NCBI GenBank assembly: GCA_029962745.1
Contig: CM057154.1
Span: forward strand, 31,661,134-31,725,133
DNA length: 64,000 bases
From: Echinometra lucunter
Lineage: Eukaryota; Echinodermata; Echinoidea; Camarodonta; Echinometridae
Reading direction: 5' to 3'
The notes under the pieces are model-generated. The model was not told the origin of the DNA, did no database searches, and saw nothing but the letters and a program-made list of their open reading frames with translations. The position numbers were made by a program, and so were the translations under genes. This document shows positions 9,430 to 20,852 of the stretch, piece after piece (position 1 is the stretch's first letter; the number at the start of each line of letters is the position of its first letter).

Positions 9430-12400
9430 ATTCATACCAAAAGGGATTACACTTAGGCTCCATTTTTTTTAAACAACTTCTTTTAGCTCTTGCCATGTTT
9501 CCCTCATCTATCAAGTAAGATGTCCCGCCGTTTTTTTAGCATTTGTTTCGCACTGTAACATTCCGAATAAATGCCGTTGCTTATGAAAGTAAAAAGGAAG
9601 TGCCTAGCAACGTGAGAAGAAATGCATTACACAACTGTTACACAACATTAAGTATCTATCAAATCGGAGTTTAAGATAAAAATATACGCTACTTTATCCT
9701 AAACTGAAATAGACCAATAGCGAAAATTTTTGTACTTTTCAAACAAAATTTGTACCGTTAAAAGAGAAATGATTTAAAGATGCATCGTGTACTAATATCA
9801 AAAGACTTTCGGTTCAGGTATCAGTAATACAACAAAGAGACTGTCGTTTATTTTGTACACGAACTCCGAGCTTCATCAAAACTGCTAAAATTCAGTCCAG
9901 TTATTGAAAGATTGTGTTTTGCTGAGCTCGATGAAAATATTACTTTGTTTCAAATTTCCCTAAAGTTAGAACATGGAGACATAACTGAAATCAGTTCTGT
10001 ATTAGATACTTGTTAGATTAAATTGAAATATTTTCATTTTTTCCCTCAGCGAATTTATTCATCATATGTTTTCAATGCCGTATAATATTGCGACGCATTA
10101 GAAGTAGATTACAGATCCCCGCTCTCATGTGCTATAAAAATATGAAATACTAGACGAATACGCGGTATTTATCGACCTATTGTGTGCGCGTTGTGAGTTC
10201 ATATTGATTTTTTTCCCAAGGAAATACACATGATTTACGAAACAATTCAAATAGTTAATAGCAATGTAAATAGTTAAACAGACAGTTCATAAGTAGATAA
10301 TTTTAAACCGCTTCAACAGCTGTTTCAGTTACAAATAGCAACATCGTAGGGACTGGGTCGAGTAATACTTTGTGTTAATGATAAAACAAGTGAGGAGGCC
10401 CAAGCATCATCAATATACGAACGAATAAAGCCTGTTATTGCTATTAGGAAGGATGAAAAGAGACAGACGGTGACTGGAAATGATATTACAAGTATCTTCA
10501 CTTTTTTTTTTGACTGTATATAGGCAAAGGTATACATGGATGTATCCTGTAAATATCTAACGGTTAGCTTATATTCCTCTATTTATTCAAGCAATAAAGA
10601 AGTAGAAGAAGCATCAGTGCAGTAATAAAAAGTACAACCAATTTCATCTCAGAAATGGTAGTAAGGATTTTGAGGACGAATTACCAATTTAAAGTTTGAC
10701 TTGTTTTTTTTTTCTGTAATAACATTAACCCATTGAAATCTACCCATTAAAAAAAACAACAACAATTGGTCCCTATTGGCAATTGGTCCCCATTAACCCA
10801 TTGAAATCGACCTTGTCTTAGGAAGATTCTAATGAAACTTAGGTACGAACACCCCCTGACTCCTTTATTTGCTACTTCATAATGTTAATTTGAAATCTCG
10901 TATATCTTGATATTCGCATTCTACAGTTAATTATTTAAAAAATATGTCGTGCCAGTAAACGTTCCTCCTTCATCGTTTCATGATGGACCCCCGGATTAAA
11001 GGGCCTCAAGCGTTTAGGGAATTTCACATCCTCCTTCTAAACATTTAATTTTGGGCATTAATATAATATCAATTTCATACGAGAAGAAAACAAGACATGC
11101 TTTGCTTCTTGGGCGTTATTCTACCCGCTTTACTTTGTAAACTGGTCTATAAGGCGATCAGTGGATCGTGAGTAGTGAAGGATCAGAATTGGTGTCTTAT
11201 TTCCCGCCTCTGGCAACAGACGTACATCATGGTCGTGTAAGAAGACTCGTGTACTTACATACCACCATGTAAAGATAGAAACATCCGTTGTACCCCTAAC
11301 ATTGGCGCCGCTACACCCTGACCTTGATATTAGCTGGCAATTGAAGGAGGTGATCAGAATCCTCCTTGGAAGGGAGTGTCCCCACACAGACTGTACCTAA
11401 ATTGTCTTACATCGCAGTAGACTGCAGCGGCTATAAGACTAAAGTACAGAGCATTAAGAAAATGTTGATTGTAAAGAAGAAAATTCACGGAATAATTAAT
11501 CAACACGTAATTTCTGGTTCTTCTGTACCTACCTGCTATTTCTCGGTAAAAGCAAACCATTAAACGAAGGGTGTTTTCAGCCATGCACGAAAGAGTACAA
11601 TAAGCAACATGATGCAAAATTCATTGACTTGCGCAATTTCCCAACCACAACATTATGTCACAAATGTTATTCAAAATTGATACTAGATGGAACTTGGTGA
11701 TTTCCATTCATTCACGCATTCTGTTGTGCAGGCGGTCTCTTTTAAAGAAAACGAATTCATTCGCAGGAAAATATTCAATATGATTAGGATTTTAAATACT
11801 GCATACAGGCCTACTTAATGCACCATCTCTATATTTCTTCCCCCTCACCCCTTCTCGTAAAGACAACGTCAAAGGTTGTTTCTTAAAATAAACAGAACTC
11901 ACGCAGGCAAGACTTAATTGCAATTTATTTTCATAACGTGTTTACATCAGATGGATGGCCAAGTGCAGGTTACGGACTTTGCTAACACAATAGTAATCAT
12001 ACGAAGAAGTTTCGTGATAGGAGGTATGGTTGATCCATACCAATAGATGTATTTTCTTCCATGTCAAAAAATAACTGGTCATGGATAGGCGTTCGACCCC
12101 AGGACTTTTGTCAAGTGAAATGGAAATGAAATGTTTCATAAATTCCAGTGAAGGATTCTTTGCGGAAGGGATGTACTTTTGGCAACATAATCGTGGGGTA
12201 TCTTGAAATGACTTCCCCTTTATGTTGTGAAACGAAATTTCCTTTTAAGAGTTTCAACAAGGAAGCATAACTATATGCTCTTACTTTGATTTATGATCTT
12301 CCAAATCAATTGTTTTTCTTTCTTACTCCACGGCACGATATTATTACATCGATAGCATATCTCATTTTTTGTAAATAAACAAAACAAATTAAAGAGTCTA

Positions 12401-13265
12401 CAACCTTCGATTATAAAGTAGATGGGAAGGGGGGGGGGGGGGGCGGGGGAGGGGATATTCTTAATAAGAGTTTGACACTCTTCGATCAGTGACGTGAATC
12501 CTTGCCCCCTACTAATCCTGCTGCTAATGCTAGAAGGTTACTCCATAACCCCCTGTAGCGCGTATTTATAGAGTGCCTGATGTCATACTGCCACACGTCA
12601 TAGTAAATGCGTATACACACCAGGTACACACCCACCAAGAGTATTGTGGGCGACTGATGTGCGATGTGGGTGATTGCCCAGTGGAGCAATAGACTGTAAC
12701 TGTGGTCTCTTATCCCCCATGAAGTTACATGCCAATTTCTTGTGCGCATCGCCTTAATTTCCTAATGTGGAAAAATCATAGAACCTGTCGTCCTTACTAT
12801 TACTTATTTTGGATGGGAATGTAACAAGATTTTTCCCCGAATTTTATGGAAATTAATGATAAATTGCTTATGGAAACCGTTTAATAGTGATTATACTCGA
12901 GTACCTTTGGAGAAGTAAATGCAATTGCATCTATCTCGAGACTACATGAAAAGTCATCACAATATTTTTCTATGATCATGTGCTCAGGGTTAATAGCTAC
13001 GCAATTTCCTTGATGACATCGCTTGACAGAAGTTAAGGTCTGTTCCTTGACGGACTTCTAAAAAGGATGACATAAGATGACAGAGGACCTATCACAAGTC
13101 AATTAAGGAAACTTGGACGACACGCATTTCTAATGGCATCTCTCAGAAAGTTGTAATGCAAGTTGAAGGATGGGGTCATTAGCAAACATTACCCAGAGAG
13201 GAGGGTAAAATGAGGGGATGTATCGTAAAACAGATCCGTAGGTACAATGGAAAATGAAAATACAG
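9430..13265. other. No recognisable gene or element
   Basis: About 3.8 kb of ordinary AT-rich intronic sequence. It has a G-run of about 14 near 12430-12443 and a small local duplication of an AACCCATTGAAATC motif at about 10730-10815. The open frames are short, overlap on both strands and match nothing I know. Confidence 0.5.
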
Positions 13266-13267
13266 AA

Positions 13268-13392
13268 AAATAGGGAGAGAAAGAGAGCCGGAGATTGAGA
13301 CCGACATGGAGAGAAATATAGAAAAAGGAGAGAATACATAAGAAAGAGAGAGAGAAAGAGAGAGGCAGAGAGGGAGAGAGAGGAGAGGCGAA
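13268..13392. repeat. GA-rich (AGAG)n tract
   Basis: Imperfect GA/GAGA microsatellite, purest at about 13343-13385. Confidence 0.85.
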
Positions 13393-14105
13393 GGGGAATA
13401 TTAAGTGCTTAGTTCATCGGAAATACGATTATACCTTGAAATTATTTTGAAATGATCCAGGTATCTGTGTACCGAATTTGTCAAGTTAAATTGGATAAAA
13501 ATGTAGGAAAATAGGGGCCTCGCCAAATTAGGTGCCTCGTAGACTGAATATCAATTTTCGGTCCCAATGTGTAGAAAGTTGTGCTCAAAATACTTTCATC
13601 AGGCATTTCGTGAGTTAACATCCCAATATTCCACTCAAGGGAGACACTTTGAAGAGAAAAGGACAATTCCCCTGATTGCGGCTTCGTCAGTGAATTCCTC
13701 TTCTCTTTACATTTGTAATTTTATCGATTCGAAGTTTCCTTACGTTCTTGGAACCGATTTTTCCATATTCAAACTCACGGATCCATTGGAGCTCTGATTC
13801 AAGTTAGGTCTATCGAGAATTTAGAATGTCCGTTCTTACCTTCTTCGGAGTGAGTGGCTTAATTGCAAGAAGAAAAGAATTCTCAACCAACTGGGAATTG
13901 ATATTCTATCATAATATATTTTATGATAGTACCAGTAGGATATGTAGGGGCTATATACGTAAGCTCAGAACTTATTGATCCATCTATCCACAAAAGGGGA
14001 AAAGGGGTGTTCGAAAACAACTGCATAAAACGTAAGTGCAAAATTTTGTACTGTTCCTGGTTAATAATAAGGTATCAAAAGCACAGTAAAGTAAAGAGTT
14101 GGTTT

Positions 14106-14143
14106 AAACAAACAAACAAACAAACAAATAAACAAACAAACAA
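14106..14143. repeat. (AAAC)n microsatellite
   Basis: About nine tandem AAAC units with one AAAT interruption. It produces the Lys-Gln-Thr-Asn run in the 13923-14198 frame. Confidence 0.95.
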
Positions 14144-14346
14144 AACCACAGACACGCAAACCCATCACAAAGGAATTCTGATGTCGGTTCTTTATTAATG
14201 AACTTTTCATCAACGTAATTGTTTGCATGAAGTTGAATAAGGCTATCGTTCACACCTCAAGTAAGTGCACTCGATGTTTCTATTTCTTTCTTGTAATCGT
14301 GGTAATGGAAAATAATGCCACTTTTTCTTCCCCTTCTTACTGTTAT

Positions 14347-14476
14347 CGATATTGTTATCATCATTATTATCAATATCATTATCATCATCATCATCATCAT
14401 CATTATTATCAATATCATTATCATCATCATCATCATCATCATCATCATTATTATCATCATTATTATCAATATCATT

Positions 14477-14517
<41 letters not shown>
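14347..14517. repeat. Compound ATC/ATT microsatellite with higher-order repeat
   Basis: Runs of CAT and TTA alternate with a recurring TTATTATCAATATCATTATC segment, which appears about four times with CAT runs of growing length between. Expansion therefore happened at two scales. The polyhistidine, polyisoleucine and polymethionine frames at 14227-14685, 14315-14536 and 14257-14517 are readings of this repeat. Confidence 0.95.
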
Positions 14518-14519
14518 TA

Positions 14520-15716
14520 CTTCGAAAGTAAAGTAATATTTTTAGAAAGTTTTAATGCGAGGGTGCTGGAATTTCATCACTGTATTCTCTTCTCATCCAA
14601 TTCCCCTTTTCACTTCCCTTTCTCTCTTTTCCCCTTATCCTTTTCACTATCTATATTTGAGAATTGGGGCACACACTGCTTATAACTACGTCACTGATCT
14701 TACCAGACTTTGCCTAGGCATTAAGATGACGTTTCCTCTTCCGTTGTCAATACACCCCTCACACATACATGTACATAACACAATATCTAGTCATTCTGCA
14801 GCATAATCTCTAGAGGTAATATATCTTTTTTGTTTTAATTAATAAAAAAAAACAACTACAACAAAATACGTGCCGGCGACTACTTCAGTCCGGTCATCGT
14901 TGTATAAGCTTGATGACTTGGACATCAGTGCTCAATAACAAATCCCCATCTCATGAATAACACATGTCTCATGAATTAATCAACTATCAATATTCCTTTA
15001 ATGAGTCCTCAGGGGGTATGCAGCACCGTTAATCGGATGATTATTGCCCCCATTCTAATCTCCAATACTTATCTGATGTCCAGTCTGTGTATAATCATTT
15101 CTTGACAAGGCTCTGATGGTGTCACATGTAGTTAAATGTGTTTTTTAGGTGCAAACTTTATCACTTGTTCATCATTCCTCTTTCTAACACCTACGAAATT
15201 CGTTTTTTGTTATTGTTTTAGGAATGTTGGCACCTTCTCGTTATGGACTTGGTAATTTATAAATCTACATTATTATTTCAAAAATTCGGATGCAGTTATT
15301 TGGCACACCATTTCAATAACATTTTAAATAAACCGGATTACCTCACTCAATTAGTGTACATGTAGTGCTTGTTTAACTGCCGCGTGTAAAAGTAATTATG
15401 GTCGGAAAAAAAAGATGATTTGATAGTTTGATATCATTACGCTTACTTAGATACAAATTTCCAGAGTTCAGTTTAACCTCACGAGAAGCAATCCAATATC
15501 GAATACAAATTTATTGTAAATTCATTATCGCACCAGTAATAACATAGTAATTTCTTGAAAAGCCAACACTAAAATGGTAGTCATTATTTCAAAACCTGAC
15601 AATTTTCCATTAAAAATAGATAAACTTAATTCTTTAAAAAGAACTAAAAGGTAGTGATATAGAAAAATGGACTTTGGGAACAGAAATTTAGCCGCCCCTC
15701 TCTCCCCCTCTCTCTC
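14520..15716. other. No recognisable feature
   Basis: AT-rich intronic sequence with pyrimidine-rich patches. I see no gene or element. Confidence 0.5.
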
Positions 15717-15782
15717 GAATTGGGTTTTGACAGACGTGTATCAATCAAATATGATTATTTACGTCTGGGACCGACGTATTTT
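15717..15782. repeat. Fragment of a dispersed SINE-like repeat
   Basis: A block of about 60 bp containing CGTGTATCAATCAAATATGA and TTATTTACGTC closely matches 50803-50870. The second copy continues into a tRNA-like B box on the opposite strand; this one stops before it. It is probably a truncated copy of the same SINE. Confidence 0.6.
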
Positions 15783-15798
15783 TTTATATATTTTTTAA

Positions 15799-15830
15799 TA
15801 AGAGGTATGCAGAGGAACTGCATACCTCTT
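15799..15830. other. Perfect 14-bp hairpin
   Basis: TAAGAGGTATGCAG, a short loop, then CTGCATACCTCTTA. The stem is perfect. It is too short for a miRNA precursor and lies in AT-rich intronic sequence, so its function is unknown. Confidence 0.7.
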
Positions 15831-16067
15831 AAAAGGACAGTGTTCATCGGATGCGAGTCACGATAAAAGCACCAAACTAAAAATAAATAAGCCTTAATCA
15901 TGATAAGTAGAATGCAAACTGCACAATGCGGTGGTACCTCTTATCGATGGAGAATCGCTGTGAGCTGATTTGCAATTTCGATTTCGGTGACAAAAAGGGG
16001 CCTGATTTTCCGAACATCGCGAGATTATGGGATCATTAACATACTTTCACTGTAATTATCAAGTGCT

Positions 16068-16212
16068 AATTACCCAAATGAAGCAATCGTCCACTTGAAG
16101 CGAGGTGATAGTTCCAAGTAATATGCTTGTAATTAAATTAGAGCGAACAGTCTTAAGAACATACTTCAAATAATCCTGCAATAGATTGGGCGTTGATGTT
16201 GATTACACTGTA
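16068..16212. repeat. Dispersed repeat, copy A (partner 24034-24168)
   Basis: About 130 bp matching 24034-24168 in the same orientation at roughly 85% by eye. Shared blocks include CGTCCACTTGAAGCG, GAACAGTCTTAAGAACATAC and TGCAATAGA.TGGGCG. Neither copy has terminal inverted repeats or an open frame. Confidence 0.85.
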
Positions 16213-17895
16213 AACGCAATATTCAAAGCACAGAGGTCATTAATGATAAATTAATGATAAATTAGTGTTTATGAAGTAGGACACTGTAATATATTTTCAT
16301 TTAAACGGTGGTAGTAGCATCCGTAAGACAATTTTCCTCAGGTAATGATAGATTTGAAACAGCTTGTATGGAAAGGGTTGCAACCAGGGTTGTGAATCAC
16401 CCTTTAAGGCAATGGATTTTAGAGTACAAAATGTAATAAATGAATATTCTTGCTTACCTCCTTTACCTTTTGTTATTATTTTCCACATTTTTTTTTGCTA
16501 GTCCATTTGGTGGTAATTTGAACGGAAGAATAAGATAGAGGAATAGTCCGGGAGAAGGTCTAGAATCTAAATCAAAGTGCAAATTGAAATCACATTTGGG
16601 AAATGCGTTAAAATATTTCTTTATCTTTCTATAAAACCTTGAAAATTCCATTCGACTTTTTTACATTTTCTTTCAAATAACATTTTCTTTCAACCACCGG
16701 CAGTTGGTTGAAAGAAAATTTTATTTTAACAGCAACACGAACCATTGTCGAATTCCAGATTTCTATCATTTTTTTTTTTCATCTAGGCGTTTTAGGCTAG
16801 GCTAATAACCTTCACGCTGTTCAACTCGAGGACTCTCCACTCCATCAAGACTCCAGAAGAACAAATAAGTAGAAGATGATTCAATTGATTGAGCTTCATC
16901 AGTACGAACAGGTTTCGTCGGCCAAATGCCTGTTATCTCCTTCCCTCGTCGCGCACACTTTCGATCCAAACTCGTGCGCGATTAAGCACAATATGCACTT
17001 TGGAATCACCTAAAAATTGATTTTTACCTTTCAATTTTTCTAGGCCTCTCATCGTCCCGTGGGAATTTTCACTTCCCCCTTTTGCCACCGATTTATTTCA
17101 TTTCTTTTTATACACAATTCCGTAAACTAAATCGTATGTTTGCCATACACGAGTACGGAAAATTCACACTGTCATGTAAAAGACTTTCCATTGCAGAGGA
17201 TGTTATATGGTTCAAATCCGTGCAATTCAATCTCACTGGAGTCACAGCAGTTATATAAAAATCAGTTTTAGTATCCCTTTCTCTTAATAGATACATACAT
17301 GTAGATCAGTTAGTTAACAAATAATTAAATGTGTAATTCTGTATACATGTATTGAAGATATCTCAACTTTCCTATCACTTGACGTAGATGGGCCTCTCTT
17401 TCTGGCTTTCCTAAAGCTACAGGCTGTGTATAGTTTTAAAGGAAGAAGTATATATTCATCTCTTTCTGTATAGTGTATTTACACTTGATTGGACCTTCTG
17501 TTAATTTCTTATGCACTGCGGAGTGTACCCGTTGCTTATTGGTCTCTGTTTATGTCATTCTGAATGTGCAGTAAATATATACTTTGTTATCCTTATTTGC
17601 AAATAGTTGACACCACATTTAAGACAAGGTTTACAATAACCCTTTGACTGATCTCTTTATAATCTCTCTGCAAGTGGACCTTTCCCATACTGTTATCGAG
17701 AAGTACAGTGACGCCACGGTTTACACTGCTGGTAGGGCATAATACTACAGTAGGCTTGGTGTGGGCTTTGTGGTATAAGTATTTGATTCATTTAAGATAA
17801 GGGTCTGCTAAATCTATCCCAGCCATTCGTTATCTATCTCGTAGATGTGGAAAAACAACTGATGGAATTTGGTGTTAATGGTTTTTGCTGACTTA
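16213..17895. other. No recognisable gene
   Basis: AT-rich intronic sequence. It holds a hairpin at about 16682-16721, with ATTTTCTTTCAACCA arms around a short GC-rich loop. Confidence 0.5.
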
Positions 17896-17962
17896 GGCCG
17901 CGTTCAAGCGACCATTTTTCACCCTAGAATCACGGTTTTGAAAGACGTTTAGTTTAAACCAC

Positions 17963-18098
17963 GGTTGCGTTCAATCGATTTTTCGCAGGTCGTAAAAATA
18001 AACGTCTTTCAAAACGCAAACATGAAACGCTGAAAAAGGTACGTTTTGAATCGTGATTCTGCAGAACCACGGTCGCTAAAAATCGATTGAACGCAACG
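17963..18098. mobile_element. Nested small MITE related to its host element
   Basis: It has perfect 20-bp inverted ends, GTTGCGTTCAATCGATTTTT, and a total length of about 136 bp. The ends resemble those of the surrounding element (GCGTTCAAGCGA-TTTTT). It may be a nested insertion of a sister family or an internal duplication of the host's end. Confidence 0.7.
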
Positions 18099-18154
18099 GA
18101 GATCTCAATCATGATTCTACTGTTGCTTTCACACCAAGGTTCGAAGAAAGATAA

Positions 18155-19305
18155 AACAACATACAGAAAGCTAGAAAAGAAGACAGAAGGAGAAAACAAA
18201 GAATAATATAAGAAGAGGCTGAAAGATAAGGAGATAGAAGGAATAAGATAGAATAGCAGGAAAAGATGAAAAAGAAGAAGATAGAAGGAAACAAAGAATA
18301 ACATAAGGAAAGATGGAAAGAGAAGAAGATTGAGGAAAACAAAGGATAACATAAGGAATGATGGACAGAAAAGAAGACAGAAGGAAAAACAAAGAACCAC
18401 ATAAAGAATGATGGACAGAAAAGAAGATAGAAGGAATAACAAAGGATAACATAAGGAATGATGGACAGAAAAGAAGATAGAAGGAAAAACAAAGGATAAC
18501 ATAAGGAATGATGGAAAGAGAAGAAGATAGAAGGAATAACAAAGGATAAGATAAGGAATGATGGACAGAAAAGAAGATAGAAGGAATAACAAAGAATAAC
18601 ATAAGGAAAGATGGAAAGAGAAGAAGATTGAGGAAAACAAAGGATAACATAAGGAATGATGGACAGAAAAGAAGATAGAAGGAAAAACAAAGGATAACAT
18701 AAGGAATGATGGAAAGAGAAGAAGATAGAAGGAATAACAAAGGATAAGATAAGGAATGATGGACAGAAAAGAAGATAGAAGGAATAACAAAGAATAACAT
18801 AAGGAATGATGGGCAGAAAAGAAGATAGAAGAAGAAAACAAAGAATCACATGGGAAAGATGGAAAGAGAAGAAGAAGATAGAAGAAAACAAAGGATAACA
18901 TAAGGGACAGAAAAGAAGATAGATGGAAAAACAAAGAATCATATGGGAAAGATGGAAAGAGAAGAAGAAGATAGAAGAAAACAAAGGATAACATAAGGAA
19001 TGATGGACAGAAAAGAAGATAGAAGGAATAACAAAAAATAACATAAGAAGACAGAAAAAAGAAGATAAAAGAAGAAAACAAAGAATCACATAAGGGAAGA
19101 TGGAAAGAGAAGAAGATAGAAAAAAAAGAAAAATAAGGAAACATATAAAAGAAGGTAGGAAAAAAACAACGAATAACAAGAAAAGATGGGAAGAGAAAGA
19201 ATAACAAGGGAAAAAATGTTAAAATGTATTACATAAGGAAACATAGAAAAGAAGGTAGGAAAAAAACAAAGATTAACATAAGAAAAGATGGAAAGAGAAG
19301 AAGAT
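18155..19305. repeat. 50-bp minisatellite array, ~22 copies
   Basis: A purine-rich + strand unit of 50 bp (such as AAAGGATAACATAAGGAATG, then ATGGACAGAAAAGAAGATAG, then AAGGAATAAC) starts at 18441, 18491, 18541 and 18591. Blocks several units long are themselves repeated at offsets of about 198 and 298 bp. The ends are degenerate. Because 50 is not divisible by 3 and the - strand unit has few stop triplets, all three - frames stay open for hundreds of codons (17954-19207, 18109-19179, 18171-18800). These hydrophobic 'proteins' are artefacts. Confidence 0.95.
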
Positions 19306-19508
19306 GAAAATGATGTGGCTAAAGTTGACCTTCCTGGGTCAAACTGCGCAGTACGATGCGCAGTGGATGGGCTTGAAATGAGCAAGAATCAGCGTTGATG
19401 AAAAATCGCTTGAACGCTCTCACGCAGTAGCCGTGTTTTGTAACAGCGTTTTGATTTGTGATTCTTGTTTGTGATTCTAGCTTCAAAAAATCGCTTGAAC
19501 GCACCCAT

Positions 19509-20357
19509 GGTCTCTTCAGTATTAATAACCTTAGTGTCGAGTTTATTCACGTTGCAAAATGAGATTTCTTGGCGTGAGTGTACCAGTGTACCGTGCGCTG
19601 GATTCAGTAACCTCGCAACAAGGCCATGTTATTGAACTGTATTGCTAATGGCAGTATAATATTGATAGAAAAAAAAGCAATAAGGAACTATAATTGAGAA
19701 TTGGAATTTTATTCCCATTTCTATGTGACATAAAATCGGAATAAGATTTTCAAAAACTTATCTAGGCTTTTAGCTTTCCATGGCAAAAAAGAATTATAAA
19801 AGGTGACAGTAATGATTGCCTACAAAGCCATTCAGAACAATGCAGTGGCATTGATTTTACACAAAGAGAAACAATAACATGGGTTTAGGTTTCTTTAAAA
19901 TTGTTTTGAATATCCCCTTAGAAGCAGAAATATGTATCATTTTGTAAATCAGCTAATATGACCAAACAAGGTACAATGCGATTAAAAAAATAATCATCAA
20001 CAACAAAAACCCCCACTAAGGATGCAATTTATCACCGTCTTGGAACAAGCCTATTTTTGATGGATGAGAATAAGAAAACAGATGGACGTATAACAGGTTC
20101 ATCAATAGACCGCTCTGGGGAAGATATCAAATGAGGAACCTGACTATTTAGTCAATTAAATATAATTTCCCTAGATTCCTATATATCCCCACACCAAGAG
20201 TGTCGAATAGCTCCCCATTAAGTAGTGATTAGAGCTAAGTAAAGTTTAGCAAGCTTTAAATGATATATGATCTCCTTCCAGTATGGTGTAAAAGGGAAAT
20301 TCAAATTGGTGTTTCATTCCTGCATGACCCAGTTAATCTTCGTATTGACCTCATAAA
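19509..20357. other. No recognisable feature
   Basis: AT-rich intronic sequence with no element or coding signal that I can see. Confidence 0.5.
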
Positions 20358-20361
20358 TTAA

Positions 20362-20848
20362 AGGCATTGGTTAACATTGTTGTGATTTGAAAAAATCTTG
20401 TTTTGTTACTTGAAAATGGGATAAACATAAGGGTTATAGTGTAAAAATACCAGTCTGAAAGTTTCAAAGTATAATATCCACAGGAAGTATTTTTAAATAT
20501 CAAAAATGTGAACCAATGTTTGAAAAATATACGAGGGTCGGTTGCACAGAATAGACATAAGGAGTGCGCATGCGCGTATGACTCACCTTACCGTACTGTG
20601 TGTATTGGCGTATCACGCGGCGGGAGGCACATAACGGCATTTTCAAATTCAAGCAAAGTAGTCCTCTTAGTGATTGTCTCGTGAGACGAAGGATATTAAA
20701 ATTGCCGTTTGCGTCTAACTTACACTTTTTCATTCCAAATTATGGTTGGTTTCAGGGTTTTTGAGTACAAATACAAGTACTCATACACATGTTTCATCTT
20801 AGTTTGAGAATTTTTTAAATCAGCTACTCACAAAGTTAGCCAATGCCT
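20362..20848. mobile_element. TTAA-flanked MITE (piggyBac-like), 487 bp
   Basis: The ends are inverted copies beginning AGGCATTGGTTAAC and AGGCATTGGCTAAC. Each is flanked exactly by TTAA (20358-20361 and 20849-20852). A TTAA target duplication is the hallmark of piggyBac-type transposition, although other TTAA-targeting families exist. The 77-residue - frame at 20500-20733 lies inside and does not resemble a transposase. Confidence 0.8.
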
Positions 20849-20852
20849 TTAA

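Larger units (their letters stand above)
17898..19508. mobile_element. ~1.6-kb TIR element carrying a minisatellite
   Basis: The left end reads GCGTTCAAGCGACCATTTTT and the right end, read inward, reads GCGTTCAAGCGATTTTTT. Both continue to a shared CTAGAATCAC block. Almost the whole interior is the 50-bp tandem array at 18155-19305, plus a nested related element at 17963-18098. There is no transposase, so it is non-autonomous. A target duplication is not clear, so the superfamily cannot be assigned. Confidence 0.72.

Noticed and set aside
11296..11320. TTGGCGCCGC motif resembling a retroviral/LTR primer-binding site
   Set aside because: No LTR pair, gag or pol reading nearby. A ten-base match alone is not evidence.
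12486..12749. CAGTGACGTGAATCC resembling a hAT terminus next to a G-run
   Set aside because: No matching inverted end or 8-bp duplication found within 1 kb.
14227..14685. Polyhistidine / polyisoleucine / polymethionine open frames
   Set aside because: Direct translations of the ATC/ATT microsatellite.
17954..19207. 417-residue hydrophobic open frame, plus 356- and 209-residue frames overlapping it
   Set aside because: All read the pyrimidine strand of a 50-bp minisatellite. Three open frames on one strand and exact peptide repetition show they are not genes.
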